From contig CACYMP010000004.1 of the NCBI GenBank assembly GCA_902775565.1, positions 100,442-164,441 on the forward strand: a stretch of 64,000 nucleotides of DNA. Direction: 5' to 3'. The notes beneath the pieces were generated by a model. The model searched no databases, was not told the origin of the DNA, and worked only from the letters and a program-made list of their open reading frames with translations. The position numbers and the translations under genes are program-made. This document shows, piece by piece, positions 16,784-25,363 of this stretch. How positions within the stretch are numbered: the stretch's first letter is position 1; every line of letters starts with the position of its first letter. Source of the DNA: Oscillospiraceae bacterium. GTDB lineage: Bacteria; Bacillota; Clostridia; Saccharofermentanales; Saccharofermentanaceae.

Positions 16784-17433
16784 TGTCTGACACCATCCGA
16801 ACGAACATTATACTCGTCGAACAGTATCGTATTGTTGATGTAATTGAGCGTTGCGCCGGGCGAACGTCTGATAAGGCCCGGATTGCCGATTACTATCGAA
16901 CCGTCGGGTACGTCGAAGTTAACATAGGCACCGGGCGCGATGAGCACGTTGTTGCCTATATTGATATTACCGACTATGACTGCGTTGGCGCCGATCCAGA
17001 CGTAATTTCCGATGTGCGGAGAACCCTTCCTCTTGCCTCTGAACTGCGTACCGATGACAACACCCGTCGAAACGTTTACGTTGTGACCGATAACACTCTT
17101 CGGATGGATGATGACACGTCCGAAATGCGCAAGATAGAAGCCCTTGCCGATATTCGTATCGTAAGGGATCTGGAAATGATATTTGCGGCTCAGTCTGTCG
17201 AGTCTCATATTTGTGATATGAAATTTTATCTCTGCGATCTTCCTTCTGATACCGTCGTATTTCTGGATCTGATCGTAGTAATAGCGGGTACGGCGCATGA
17301 CGCTGATATAGCTGAACTCAGGGGAAGACCGTCTCTCCTGGAGATAGCAGGCGTAGATATTCTTATAACGTCTGGCATTTCCGGTGTACCTAAACAGGTC
17401 GGAATATATGATGTCTTTGAGTTCATCAGTCAT
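16777..17433 (-). CDS. Hexapeptide-repeat acetyltransferase, serine O-acetyltransferase-like
   Basis: This 218-residue protein has an N-terminal helical region (YSDLFRYTGNARRYKNIYACYL) and a left-handed beta-helix from about 90: IPYDTNIGKGFYLAHFGRVI, VIGHNVNVSTGVVIG and HIGNYVWIGANAVIVGNI. The GKGFYLAHFG segment resembles the catalytic His region of CysE/SAT. Similar proteins in polysaccharide clusters acetylate sugars, and the context (PepP, hydrolase) decides nothing. No cysK is nearby, so I leave the symbol empty. GAGGGGA precedes the ATG by about 12 nt. Confidence 0.85.
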   Translation of the reverse strand: MTDELKDIIYSDLFRYTGNARRYKNIYACYLQERRSSPEFSYISVMRRTRYYYDQIQKYDGIRRKIAEIKFHITNMRLDRLSRKYHFQIPYDTNIGKGFYLAHFGRVIIHPKSVIGHNVNVSTGVVIGTQFRGKRKGSPHIGNYVWIGANAVIVGNINIGNNVLIAPGAYVNFDVPDGSIVIGNPGLIRRSPGATLNYINNTILFDEYNVRSDGVRQW

Positions 17434-17532
17434 GCAGGATAATTCCCCTCTTTTTCTATGAAAATTCTATATCTTTTTGCCCGATAACTCAATAAGGTGA
17501 GAAGCCGATTTTTTTGTACACAGTGGCTTATC

Positions 17533-17561
17533 TTTACATGTTAGCTTAAAAAATATATAGT
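17533..17561 (+). promoter_or_regulatory. Sigma-A-type promoter of the AraC-family gene
   Basis: TTTACA (17533-17538) and TATAGT (17556-17561) are separated by 17 bp, about 60 nt before the plus-strand ATG at 17621. Predicted from consensus only. Confidence 0.6.
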
Positions 17562-17620
17562 CTAAATGGATAGTCAAAAATACGTGATATAAGACCGCCA
17601 CATGCGGCGAAAGGGTCCTA

Positions 17621-18388
17621 ATGTTAAATATAGAAAAAGAGCTTGCCAGAAGGCTGATGGACGAAAGAAATGCAGAAGGTCGTCTCGAAGGCTATAACCG
17701 CGAGATCAACTTCTACGAGACAGTCGCAAGCGGCAATACAAGGGCACTTGAAGAACGTCTTAAGGGATTCGGCGCGGGTCAGGTCCTTGGAAAGCTCAGC
17801 AACAGCGCGCTTCAGAACCGCAAGTATCACGCGGTAATACTGGCTGCGCTCGTTAGCCGTTTCTGCATCGAACAGGGAATGGAGATATCCGTCGCCTATA
17901 CATTGAGTGACATCTATATCGAGCTCATAGACAATTCAACATCCGGCGAGGAAGTAAGGCAGCTCCAGATGGACCTGCTCCGCAACTACTGCCGCAAGAT
18001 GAACGAGCTGACAAAGAGCAAAGTAGTTTCGCGCCACATCGTCATCGCGATCGACTATATCCGCTCGCATATCCAGGATAACCTTACTGTCGAATCGATC
18101 GCTGATTCGCTGTCGCTCAACTCTTCTTACCTTTCCAAGCTTTTCAAGCAGGAGATGGGCATCACGTTAAGCCGCTATATAAGAGACCAGAAGATAAATG
18201 TCGCATGCAATATGCTGCGTCATCTCGATGAGTCATCGCTGACAGTCGCGAATTATCTCGGTTTCTCGTCGCAGTCACATTTCATCCAGGTATTCAAGAA
18301 GACGACCGGCATGACGCCTGAAGAATACAGACGTAAGAATTACCATCAGAGCTGGATGAACGGCGAACCGGAAGACACCGGAAAATAA
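17621..18388 (+). CDS. AraC-family transcriptional regulator
   Basis: This 255-residue protein ends in a two-motif AraC helix-turn-helix (about 140-245). The first motif includes NLTVESIADSLSLNSSYLSK and LFKQEMGITLSRYIRDQKI; the second includes YLGFSSQSHFIQVFKKTTGM and TPEEYRRKN. The first 130 residues are helical (RALEERLKGFGAGQVLGKLS) and do not look like a cupin. They match the all-helical N-terminal region often found in clostridial AraC regulators next to YesN-like systems. AAAGGG lies 6 nt before the ATG. It diverges from the acetyltransferase-pepP unit across 187 nt, so those genes are candidate targets, by inference. Confidence 0.9.
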   Translation: MLNIEKELARRLMDERNAEGRLEGYNREINFYETVASGNTRALEERLKGFGAGQVLGKLSNSALQNRKYHAVILAALVSRFCIEQGMEISVAYTLSDIYIELIDNSTSGEEVRQLQMDLLRNYCRKMNELTKSKVVSRHIVIAIDYIRSHIQDNLTVESIADSLSLNSSYLSKLFKQEMGITLSRYIRDQKINVACNMLRHLDESSLTVANYLGFSSQSHFIQVFKKTTGMTPEEYRRKNYHQSWMNGEPEDTGK

Positions 18389-18415
18389 GCCTTACGGCAA
18401 TATAGCTTCACATCA

Positions 18416-18451
18416 AATGCACACGTAGTTCATCTGAATTCCGTGTGCATT
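18416..18451 (+). terminator. Rho-independent terminator of the AraC-family gene
   Basis: AATGCACACG pairs with CGTGTGCATT around a 16-nt loop, followed on plus by GGTTTTG. It overlaps the last codons of the convergent transglutaminase-like gene. Confidence 0.7.
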
Positions 18452-19950
18452 GGTTTTGTCTGGTATTTTGCGTCGTACCCCTTATATTTCGAAGGCAGGC
18501 TGATATAAAGCCTCGGACAGTCATCGAAAGCCCAGCTGCCAAGCCTTTTGACGGAATCAGGGATCCTGACATATGCAAGTTCGTCGCATACGTCGAACGC
18601 CTCCTGACCGATACGCTCAAGCCCCTCGGGGAAATAAATATACTCCAGGTCCTCGCAGCTGTTGAATGCCTCCTGACCTATCTCTTTTACCGTGTCCGGC
18701 AGTATCACTTCAGTGATAAGGTCGCAGTCGAAGAAACACTTCTTTCCGATGCACGTGATATTGGAATCAGGCGCGAAAACGATCTTCGAAAAACCGTTAA
18801 CACCGTAAGGCATCTGTATCGTGCCGCTTCCGTATATCGTGAGCGTTCCGTCGCGCGAGATGGTAAAAGTCGCATCCTTGCCGCACGAACCGGATCTCTC
18901 GTATCCGTGCACCGTATCGGCATCGCAGATCTTATGTCTGTACGAGAATGTCTCCAAAGGCTGCAGATAGTAATTGTATGAAGCCTCTCCCTCAACGATC
19001 TTGCCTTTGTCCCAGGACTTGCCCTCATATGCTCTTCCCGAGTCGTAGGAAGGATCGACAAAACGCCATTTGCCTCCGACGTAACAGGCAGCCCAGGCGT
19101 GATCAGGGGTCTCGTCTTCCGTAAGGTTTTCGGCCATCATCTCATCGTAGCTTCCGAGTCCTACGCCGAACTCGACCGTCGCAGGTATTCCCTGCGCCCT
19201 GCAAAGCGCGGTAAAAACATTTCCGAAGCCTTCGCACACGGCGATTCCGCGTCTCATCAGACAGATAGCTCCGTCCTGATAGACCATCTTGTTTTCCTTG
19301 TCGGCCTGAGTATTGTCGTAGGCCATATTCGAAATGATGTAAGTGTAGATGTGATAGACCTTCTCCCAGTCATTCTCCGCATCCGCACAGATCTGTCTGG
19401 AATACTCGATTATCAAAGGATCATCGGACTCAATGTCATTCTGCGGCTGAAGGAGCTCTTTAAGGGATTGTTCGTCGTCCCTCAGCTCCGTGCACCGCTC
19501 GACATTGAAATCGTATGTCGGTGACTTGTAGAAATGGATCTGCCCGTCATCGCCCAGGAAAATGTAGTTGTCATCCTGCGTAACGACGGCGGACCCGATC
19601 TGGTAGCTGACCATGACATAATACAGCCTGCCCCTGTTCAGATATCCGTCAAAATCGATGGAGAACCTGCCGCTCTGCCTTTTGAAACGCCTTACGATGT
19701 TGTTATCGTCAGCCGTGCACAACGTGATCTCGAAAATGCTCGCCGCCTCTGTATCGACAACGAAGCTCGTCCCGTCAACGCCCAGCTTTATCGTGCCGCC
19801 GTCAAAGGTAACAAGCTCATACGACGTGTAAGACGCCGCTTCGGGAGCAAACTTTTTCTTAGCCGCAAGGACCTGCGGGCATGGGCCCAGACTCACTGCC
19901 ATGACAGCGGTCATCAGTGCCGCACATAAACGCAGGCCAAAAGGAATCAT
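18430..19950 (-). CDS. Secreted transglutaminase-like protein with C-terminal BspA-type leucine-rich repeats
   Basis: A signal peptide occupies about 1-29 (AALMTAVMAVSLGPCPQVLA). A beta-sandwich region of about 110 residues follows, then a transglutaminase core: the Cys in GIAVCEGFGNVF (about 237), the His in TPDHAWAAC (about 283) and the Asp in FVDPSYD (about 297). The last 130 residues hold LRR_5 repeats such as EVILPDTVKEIGQEAFNSC and YVRIPDSVKRLGSWAFDDC. Enzymes of this architecture are extracellular proteases or cross-linkers in gut and rumen Clostridia, mostly uncharacterised. Its ATG overlaps the proS stop (TGATG), so translation is probably coupled, which is odd for an exported protein. 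Confidence 0.88.
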   Translation of the reverse strand: MIPFGLRLCAALMTAVMAVSLGPCPQVLAAKKKFAPEAASYTSYELVTFDGGTIKLGVDGTSFVVDTEAASIFEITLCTADDNNIVRRFKRQSGRFSIDFDGYLNRGRLYYVMVSYQIGSAVVTQDDNYIFLGDDGQIHFYKSPTYDFNVERCTELRDDEQSLKELLQPQNDIESDDPLIIEYSRQICADAENDWEKVYHIYTYIISNMAYDNTQADKENKMVYQDGAICLMRRGIAVCEGFGNVFTALCRAQGIPATVEFGVGLGSYDEMMAENLTEDETPDHAWAACYVGGKWRFVDPSYDSGRAYEGKSWDKGKIVEGEASYNYYLQPLETFSYRHKICDADTVHGYERSGSCGKDATFTISRDGTLTIYGSGTIQMPYGVNGFSKIVFAPDSNITCIGKKCFFDCDLITEVILPDTVKEIGQEAFNSCEDLEYIYFPEGLERIGQEAFDVCDELAYVRIPDSVKRLGSWAFDDCPRLYISLPSKYKGYDAKYQTKPMHTEFR

Positions 19951-21644
19951 CAGATCTTAAGCGCCTCTGTAACCGCCTCAAACGAAGTCATTTCCTTAGC
20001 TTCGGCGCCGCCTCTTGCCTTGACCTCAACGATGCCCTCAGCGGCTCTTCTTCCGACCGTAATGCGGAGCGGGATTCCGATAAGATCGCAATCCTTGAAC
20101 TTAACGCCGGGCCTCTCATTCCTGTCGTCGATAAGGACGTCGCAGCCCTGAGCCGAAAGCTCGTTGTATATCTTTTCGGCAAGGCCCATAATAGCCTCGT
20201 CATTTGTCTTTGTGGGGATGACCATTACCTTGTAAGGTGCAACGATCGAAGGCCAGATGATTCCGTCGTCATCATGAGACTGCTCGATGATGGCCGCAAG
20301 AACTCTGGATACGCCGATTCCGTAGCATCCCATTACCATGTAATGCTCCTTGCCGTCCTTGTCGAGGTAGATGCAGTTCAAAGCCTTGGAATACTTTGTT
20401 CCGAGCTTGAAGATATGTCCGACCTCAACACCTCTTGCCATGCCGAGCTTGCCCTTGCCGCACTTCGGGCAGATATCGCCCTCTCTTGCATTCGTGATAT
20501 CTGCGACCTGGTCAGCCTCGAAATCCCTTCCGATGTTGACGTTCTTGAAGTGATAATCTGTCTCGCATGCGCCGACAACAAAGTTCTTCATTCCGGCAAC
20601 TTCGGGATCCACTACGATATCGATCTCCTGCTTGAGGCCTACGGGGCCTGCAAATCCGACCTTTGCGCCTGTGATGGCTTCTACGTCTGCGAAAGCGGCG
20701 AGTTCCATCTCGGTAGCATCGTAAAGGTTGCCGAGCTTTGTCTCATTGATATCCCTGTCGCCTCTGCACATAGCAGCAACGAACTTGCCGTCAATGTTGT
20801 AAAGGATAGTCTTAACGAAAGCCTCAGGTCCGCAGTTAAGGTAACCGCAGAGCTCTTCGATAGTCTTAACGTCAGGTGTGTGGATCTTTTCGATTTCGAG
20901 CATCTCAGCTGTTTCGGGCTCACCCCTCGTCCAGCCTGCCTTCTCCTCGTTTGCAGCATATCCGCACTCGTCGCAGAAGCAGATTGCGTCCTCTCCGACT
21001 TCGCTCTTGACCATGAACTCCTGTGAACCTGAACCGCCCATAGCGCCGGAATCAGCGTCAACTATCGTGTAATCAAGACCGAACCTGTCGAAGATTCTTC
21101 TGTATGCGACATACATCTTCTGGTAAGAGACATCGAGACCGGCCTCGTCAACGTCAAAGGAATAAGCATCCTTCATGACGAACTCTCTGGCTCTGATAAC
21201 TCCGAACCTCGGGCGCTTCTCGTCCCTGTACTTGTGCTGGATCTGATAGAGCGTAACAGGAAGCTGCTTATAAGACCTTATGGTATCTCTTACAGCCTCA
21301 GTAAAAGGTTCCTCGTGCGTAGGACCAAGGCAGAAAGATCTTCCGCCTCTGTCAGTAAGTCTGAACATCTCGGGTCCGAATTTCTCCCATCTTCCCGAGC
21401 CCTGATAAGCTTCAGCCGGCAAAAGCGCAGGCATAATGAGCTCCTGTGCGCCCGCCCTGTCCATCTCTTCGCGGATTACAGCCTCGACCTTTCTGTAGGC
21501 ACGGTATCCGAGAGGCATGAATGAATAGATTCCCGAAGCAGCCTTGCGGATAAGGCCTGCTCTGAGCATCAGCTGATGCGAAGGTATCTCGGCATCTGCC
21601 GGGATCTCACGCTGGGTTGCCATGAACATTTCTGAAACTTTCAT
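19950..21644 (-). CDS. proS: Prolyl-tRNA synthetase, bacterial type
   Basis: The 564 residues match the usual length of the bacterial form with its editing insertion. Class II motifs are visible: [60 protein letters not shown] (motif 2) and [20 protein letters not shown]. An editing (INS) domain runs from about 220 to 400 with [15 protein letters not shown], then [17 protein letters not shown] (motif 3) and an anticodon-binding domain. It charges tRNA-Pro. Upstream (21645-21963) lie the paired palindromic repeats; no T-box specifier or T-box consensus was seen there. Confidence 0.97.
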   Translation of the reverse strand: MKVSEMFMATQREIPADAEIPSHQLMLRAGLIRKAASGIYSFMPLGYRAYRKVEAVIREEMDRAGAQELIMPALLPAEAYQGSGRWEKFGPEMFRLTDRGGRSFCLGPTHEEPFTEAVRDTIRSYKQLPVTLYQIQHKYRDEKRPRFGVIRAREFVMKDAYSFDVDEAGLDVSYQKMYVAYRRIFDRFGLDYTIVDADSGAMGGSGSQEFMVKSEVGEDAICFCDECGYAANEEKAGWTRGEPETAEMLEIEKIHTPDVKTIEELCGYLNCGPEAFVKTILYNIDGKFVAAMCRGDRDINETKLGNLYDATEMELAAFADVEAITGAKVGFAGPVGLKQEIDIVVDPEVAGMKNFVVGACETDYHFKNVNIGRDFEADQVADITNAREGDICPKCGKGKLGMARGVEVGHIFKLGTKYSKALNCIYLDKDGKEHYMVMGCYGIGVSRVLAAIIEQSHDDDGIIWPSIVAPYKVMVIPTKTNDEAIMGLAEKIYNELSAQGCDVLIDDRNERPGVKFKDCDLIGIPLRITVGRRAAEGIVEVKARGGAEAKEMTSFEAVTEALKI

Positions 21645-21751
21645 CTTGGAAAACTCCTAAATAATAAATATTTCGGGAGTAAGTATATACGTTTGCCGTC
21701 TTTTTTGCAATTTCCGCAGCATCTTTTCGGATCAGATATGCCCGCAGCTCT

Positions 21752-21877
21752 CAGTCGGCATTTATGTCTGTGTTTTGCCCGGAACACAGACAACTTTACG
21801 GACCGGCGCCTGTTTTGAGCTTCCAGTCTGTGTTTATGTCTGTGTTTTGCCCGAAACACAGACAACTTTACGGACCG
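21752..21877. repeat. Tandem pair of 54-bp imperfect palindromes, 72-bp period (site B)
   Basis: The copies lie at 21752-21805 and 21824-21877. On the plus strand they read as site A does on minus: CAGTC, a T-rich step, TGTCTGTGTT, a loop with TTGCCCG, AACACAGACA, ACTTTACGGACCG. Period (72 bp) and copy length equal those at 12559-12684. Both sites sit between the terminator of one minus-strand gene and the start of the next. The 319-nt gap 21645-21963 otherwise holds the terminator of the 54-residue protein gene and AT-rich sequence before proS. Confidence 0.85.
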
Positions 21878-21910
21878 GCGCCTGTTCAGGCCCGCTCAGA
21901 CTGCGAAAAC

Positions 21911-21935
21911 AAAAAGCGGGAGCTTTCGCCCCCGC
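21911..21935 (-). terminator. Rho-independent terminator of the small membrane protein gene
   Basis: On minus, GCGGGGGC and GCTCCCGC pair (one G-T) around GAAA (21916-21935) and are followed by TTTTTGTTTTC. It lies about 28 nt after the stop at 21964. Confidence 0.85.
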
Positions 21936-21963
21936 CCCAAAAGCCGTCACAGCTTGAAAATAA

Positions 21964-22128
21964 TCAAAGTCCGAGTATTCCGACGATAAAGAGGACGTCA
22001 AGGACACCGCATACCACAAGGATCAGTGCGCAGATGATGTAAATGCGCGCTCTGCGCTTTTCGACATCCTGTTCGGTTGTTCCGTATTCGGCTCTGCGAA
22101 CCGGTTGTCTGACCCTGCCAAGTGACAT
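21964..22128 (-). CDS. 54-residue single-span membrane protein
   Basis: This short gene has an ATG at 22126-22128 preceded by AAGGAGGG, and a TGA at 21964. The product starts with a basic, Arg-rich region (MSLGRVRQPVRRAEYG), then EQDVEKRRARIYI, then a hydrophobic segment of about 24 residues (ICALILVVCGVLDVLFIVG) to the end. The positive-inside rule predicts a cytoplasmic N-terminus. A good ribosome-binding site and a proper terminator support a real gene. No family recognised. It diverges from the SH3b/3D cell-wall gene. Confidence 0.72.
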   Translation of the reverse strand: MSLGRVRQPVRRAEYGTTEQDVEKRRARIYIICALILVVCGVLDVLFIVGILGL

Positions 22129-22347
22129 GCCTTCGATCGCCCTCCTTCCTGTCTGGTGTGATTAGATTATAGCGACTGCAAATGTGTCATGCTTTGCATA
22201 GATGTGACAATCCATTGACAAAATCGTGGAAATGCTTTACTAAAAATCGATTTTGAGTTAGAGACCGCATTATACCGCTCTCGAAAAGCCTTAAAATCAA
22301 GGCTTTCGCATGTGAAAATGCCCCAAAAATACAACAAAATAAGGTTG

Positions 22348-22356
22348 TGGTATAAT
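22348..22356 (+). promoter_or_regulatory. Extended -10 promoter of the SH3b/3D gene
   Basis: TGG-TATAAT (22348-22356) gives an extended -10 element, with no convincing -35 box 17 bp upstream. It lies about 60 nt before the ATG at 22418. The upstream 22129-22340 shows only a short inverted repeat (AAGCCTTAAAATCAAGGCTT). Confidence 0.5.
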
Positions 22357-22417
22357 AATGTTGGTATTATGCTTATGCAAACCGGGCTGAAGAGCAGTCT
22401 GGCAATGGAGGAAAAGG

Positions 22418-23485
22418 TTGAAAATACTTGGTATCAAAACAGCATACCGCCTGACAAAGGAGAAGGTAGTAACCACATGCTGCGTCACTGCAGTCATGGG
22501 TTTATGCTGTGTTGCAGCCATTGCGGTCAACACTCTTCTTAACTATTCTGACGTTCAGGCATTGAGAGTCGATCCGGGCGATGTCATCGAATACGATGTC
22601 ATTCCGGAGGAATATGCTCCCGACCGTGAGAACAACGGCATTAAGACTCCGTCCATCACTTCAGACACCAAGGCCGGTCAGAAGCTGAACGCTGCTGACA
22701 CTACTGCGACCGAACCCGAGGAGACCGAGCCCGAGACTTCTGCAGAGACTGAAGAACCGACAGATACAAGCGAGACTTCAACTGAGACAGAAGAAACAGA
22801 GACGGAGACAGAAACAACTACAGAAGAGACTGAAGAGACTTCCGCAAAGCCCACTTCCAAGCCGGTTTCGAAGAAGCCTTCCGAGACAGCTTTCAAGAAG
22901 ACCGTTTATACAAGGGCAGTCGTTAATATCAGAACAGGTCCCGCAACAAGCTACAAGGTCGTAAGGAAAGTCAATGCTTGGACGGCGATCAACGTTGTTG
23001 CCAAGACATCCAACGGCTGGTACAAGACCGCTGACGGCAACTACATCAAGCAGTCCCTGACAACACTGGCTGCAAAGAAGCCTACGGCAACACCTAAGCC
23101 TACGCCTAAGAAGACGACCAAGAAGACAACAAAGCCTACAGCCAAATCTACAACGACCACCAAGAAGACCACTGTCACTAAAGTTAACGGCAAAAAGTGC
23201 AAGATCACCTTCTATGGTCCGGTCCTTTATAAGAGAAAAGACGGAAGCACATTCTACAGCACGACTACCGCTACCGGCACGAAGTGCAAGCAGGGCCGCA
23301 CATGCGCTGCCGACTGGTCCGTCTTCCCTAAGAACTCATGGGTATATGTTGAGAACGATCCGTTGGGTGGCGACGGTCTCTACAAAGTTGAAGACAGAGG
23401 AAATTTCAAGGGTAACTGGATAGATATATATGTTGACTCGGCAAAAGGCCACAGCACATGCACTCGCTATGTTTACCAGCAATAA
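22418..23485 (+). CDS. Exported cell-wall protein with SH3b and 3D (RlpA-like double-psi barrel) domains
   Basis: One N-terminal membrane segment (about 18-42) is followed by an extracellular Thr/Glu-rich linker (about 88-150). A bacterial SH3 domain (about 165-215; VVNIRTGPATSYKVVRKVNA) comes next, then a Lys/Thr/Pro linker and a C-terminal 3D domain (about 250-355) with CKITFYGPVLY, TATGTKCKQGRTCAADWSVF and VEDRGNFKGNWIDIYV. The 3D domain takes its name from three Asp residues and is found in lytic transglycosylase-like and resuscitation-type cell-wall enzymes. I infer peptidoglycan binding and cleavage. GGAGGAAAAGG precedes the ATG. The stop is 10 nt before the RNase J start. Confidence 0.88.
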   Translation: MKILGIKTAYRLTKEKVVTTCCVTAVMGLCCVAAIAVNTLLNYSDVQALRVDPGDVIEYDVIPEEYAPDRENNGIKTPSITSDTKAGQKLNAADTTATEPEETEPETSAETEEPTDTSETSTETEETETETETTTEETEETSAKPTSKPVSKKPSETAFKKTVYTRAVVNIRTGPATSYKVVRKVNAWTAINVVAKTSNGWYKTADGNYIKQSLTTLAAKKPTATPKPTPKKTTKKTTKPTAKSTTTTKKTTVTKVNGKKCKITFYGPVLYKRKDGSTFYSTTTATGTKCKQGRTCAADWSVFPKNSWVYVENDPLGGDGLYKVEDRGNFKGNWIDIYVDSAKGHSTCTRYVYQQ

Positions 23486-23495
23486 GAGGGGAAAA

Positions 23496-25361
23496 ATGCA
23501 ATCCGACAATAATGGTAATGATAATCGAAAAAAGAAAGTAACCAACACACGCAGATTCAAGATAGATCCGAAAAAGAAAGTCCGCTTAGACCAAAGCAAG
23601 ATCACTGCCGGGAAGAATAAATCTCCCAAGCAGAAGAATCATCAGGACTTTACTCCGGTCAAAGACTTAAAGATAATCCCTCTTGGCGGCCTCGGCGAGG
23701 TCGGCAAGAACATGACCGCCTTCGAGTACGGCAACGACATGATCATCGTTGATGTGGGAATGAGCTTCCCCGACGAGAACATGCCGGGCATCGACTGCGT
23801 AATACCTGATTTCACATATGTCAGACGCAATCAGGAAAAGCTCAGAGGCATCGTTCTCACACACGGACACGAGGACCATATCGGCTCCCTGCCCTATTTT
23901 CTGAGGGAATTCCAGTGCCCCGTTTACGGCGGCACCATGACGATCGAGCTTGTCCGCTTAAAGCTTCAGGATAAGGGCGTTCCGCTTGACGGCATCACGC
24001 TCCAGACCTGCAGGAACGGAGACAGAATCAGGCTCGGCATGAATTTCGACATCGAGTTCATCAGGGTCAATCACAGTATCGCCGACTCCTACTGCCTCGC
24101 TATAAGGACGCCGGTCGGACTGATCCTGCATTCAGGCGACTTCAAGATCGACTTCACTCCGATCAACGGCAAGACCATTAATCTCCAGCGTTTGGGAGAA
24201 CTCGGTAAGGAAGGCGTTCTGCTCTTCATGTGCGAATCCACGAACGTGGAGATCGAAGGCTTCTCCCCTTCCGAGAAACACGTGGGCGAAGCTTTTTCGA
24301 GATACTTCCGCAAAGCTGAAGGCCGAATTATCGTTGCCACGTTCTCTTCTCACGTTCACAGGATGCAGCAGATAATATCGGCGGCCGAGAAATACGGCAG
24401 GCACGTATGCCTGTGCGGACGCAGCATGGTCCAGGTCTTCGGCATCGCGAACTCACTTGGATATATCGACATGAAGCCCGATACTCTGATCAACATCGAG
24501 GCTATAGACAACTACCCGGATGACCAGATAGTCGTTCTTACGACAGGAAGCCAGGCCGAGCCTATGAGTGCCCTGACTAGAATGGCTTTTGACTCGCACC
24601 GCTCGGTCGATATCCAGAAGGGCGATACGATAATCATCTCGGCTGACCCTATCCCGGGCAACGAAAAGCCGATCTACCGCGTCATCAACGAGCTCTACAA
24701 AAAGGGCGCGCATGTAATCTACCAGTCGCTCGCAGACGTTCACGTATCGGGCCACGCATACAGGGACGAGCTTATGATGCTCCACACGCTCATCAAGCCG
24801 AAGCTGTTCATCCCGATCCACGGCGAATACCGCATGCTCTGCCTGCACAAGGAAATGGCGATGAATCTCGGCATGGACGAGGACGATATCTTTATTCTTT
24901 CCAACGGCGATGTTTTTACTCTGGGCAGAAACGGCGCGAAGATCACCGATCACGTTCCCGCCTCCCCCGTCCTCATAGACGGCTCTCTCCCGATGGATTA
25001 CAACGACAAAGTGCTTAACGACAGGATCCATCTGAGTGAAGACGGCGTTGTTGCCATTGCGCTCACAGTTGATTCAGTCAGCGGCGATCTTATCTGCAAG
25101 CCGGTAGTCAATTCGATCGGATGCCTGGACAGCGCGGATAACAAAGACGCGATCCACAGCGCGATCGCAGACAAATGCGAGCTTCTGCTCACATCATCCG
25201 GACGCCGCGAAGGTTCTTTGGAGGCATTTACGGAAAAGCGCGCATTCAGGGAACACCTTAAGAATTTCGTTGCTTCGAAGGTAGGACGCCGTCCCATGAT
25301 CCTCTGCAATATCACAAGGATCGATACCGACTACTACGACCGTTACTACGGAGATACCTGA
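23496..25361 (+). CDS. rnj: Ribonuclease J
   Basis: I choose the ATG at 23496 (MQSDNNG), 5 nt after AGAGGGG; the open frame begins earlier but there overlaps the upstream gene. The 621-residue protein has a basic extension of about 60 residues and then the metallo-beta-lactamase/beta-CASP fold: PLGGLGEVGKNM, LTHGHEDHIGSLPYF (metal ligands), LHSGDFKIDF, ATFSSHVHR and VHVSGHAYRDELMM, with the C-terminal RNase J domain after about 510. RNase J combines endonuclease and 5'-3' exonuclease activity in RNA decay and maturation. It converges with rel; the stop codons are 2 nt apart with no hairpin between. Confidence 0.96.
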   Translation: MQSDNNGNDNRKKKVTNTRRFKIDPKKKVRLDQSKITAGKNKSPKQKNHQDFTPVKDLKIIPLGGLGEVGKNMTAFEYGNDMIIVDVGMSFPDENMPGIDCVIPDFTYVRRNQEKLRGIVLTHGHEDHIGSLPYFLREFQCPVYGGTMTIELVRLKLQDKGVPLDGITLQTCRNGDRIRLGMNFDIEFIRVNHSIADSYCLAIRTPVGLILHSGDFKIDFTPINGKTINLQRLGELGKEGVLLFMCESTNVEIEGFSPSEKHVGEAFSRYFRKAEGRIIVATFSSHVHRMQQIISAAEKYGRHVCLCGRSMVQVFGIANSLGYIDMKPDTLINIEAIDNYPDDQIVVLTTGSQAEPMSALTRMAFDSHRSVDIQKGDTIIISADPIPGNEKPIYRVINELYKKGAHVIYQSLADVHVSGHAYRDELMMLHTLIKPKLFIPIHGEYRMLCLHKEMAMNLGMDEDDIFILSNGDVFTLGRNGAKITDHVPASPVLIDGSLPMDYNDKVLNDRIHLSEDGVVAIALTVDSVSGDLICKPVVNSIGCLDSADNKDAIHSAIADKCELLLTSSGRREGSLEAFTEKRAFREHLKNFVASKVGRRPMILCNITRIDTDYYDRYYGDT

Positions 25362-25363
25362 TA

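Noticed and set aside
12559..21877. CRISPR-like interpretation of the repeats
   Set aside because: There are only two copies per locus, the repeat is 54 bp with an 18-bp spacer of similar sequence, and no cas gene is in the window.
21645..21963. T-box leader before proS
   Set aside because: No T-box consensus or proline specifier loop found; the space is taken by the palindromes and the upstream terminator.
21641..22042. Open frames over site B repeats
   Set aside because: Same reason as site A; the real gene here is the short minus-strand frame at 21964-22128.
22129..22417. c-di-AMP (ydaO) riboswitch before the SH3b/3D gene
   Set aside because: Such genes often carry one, but the leader after the -10 box is only about 55 nt and lacks the conserved blocks.
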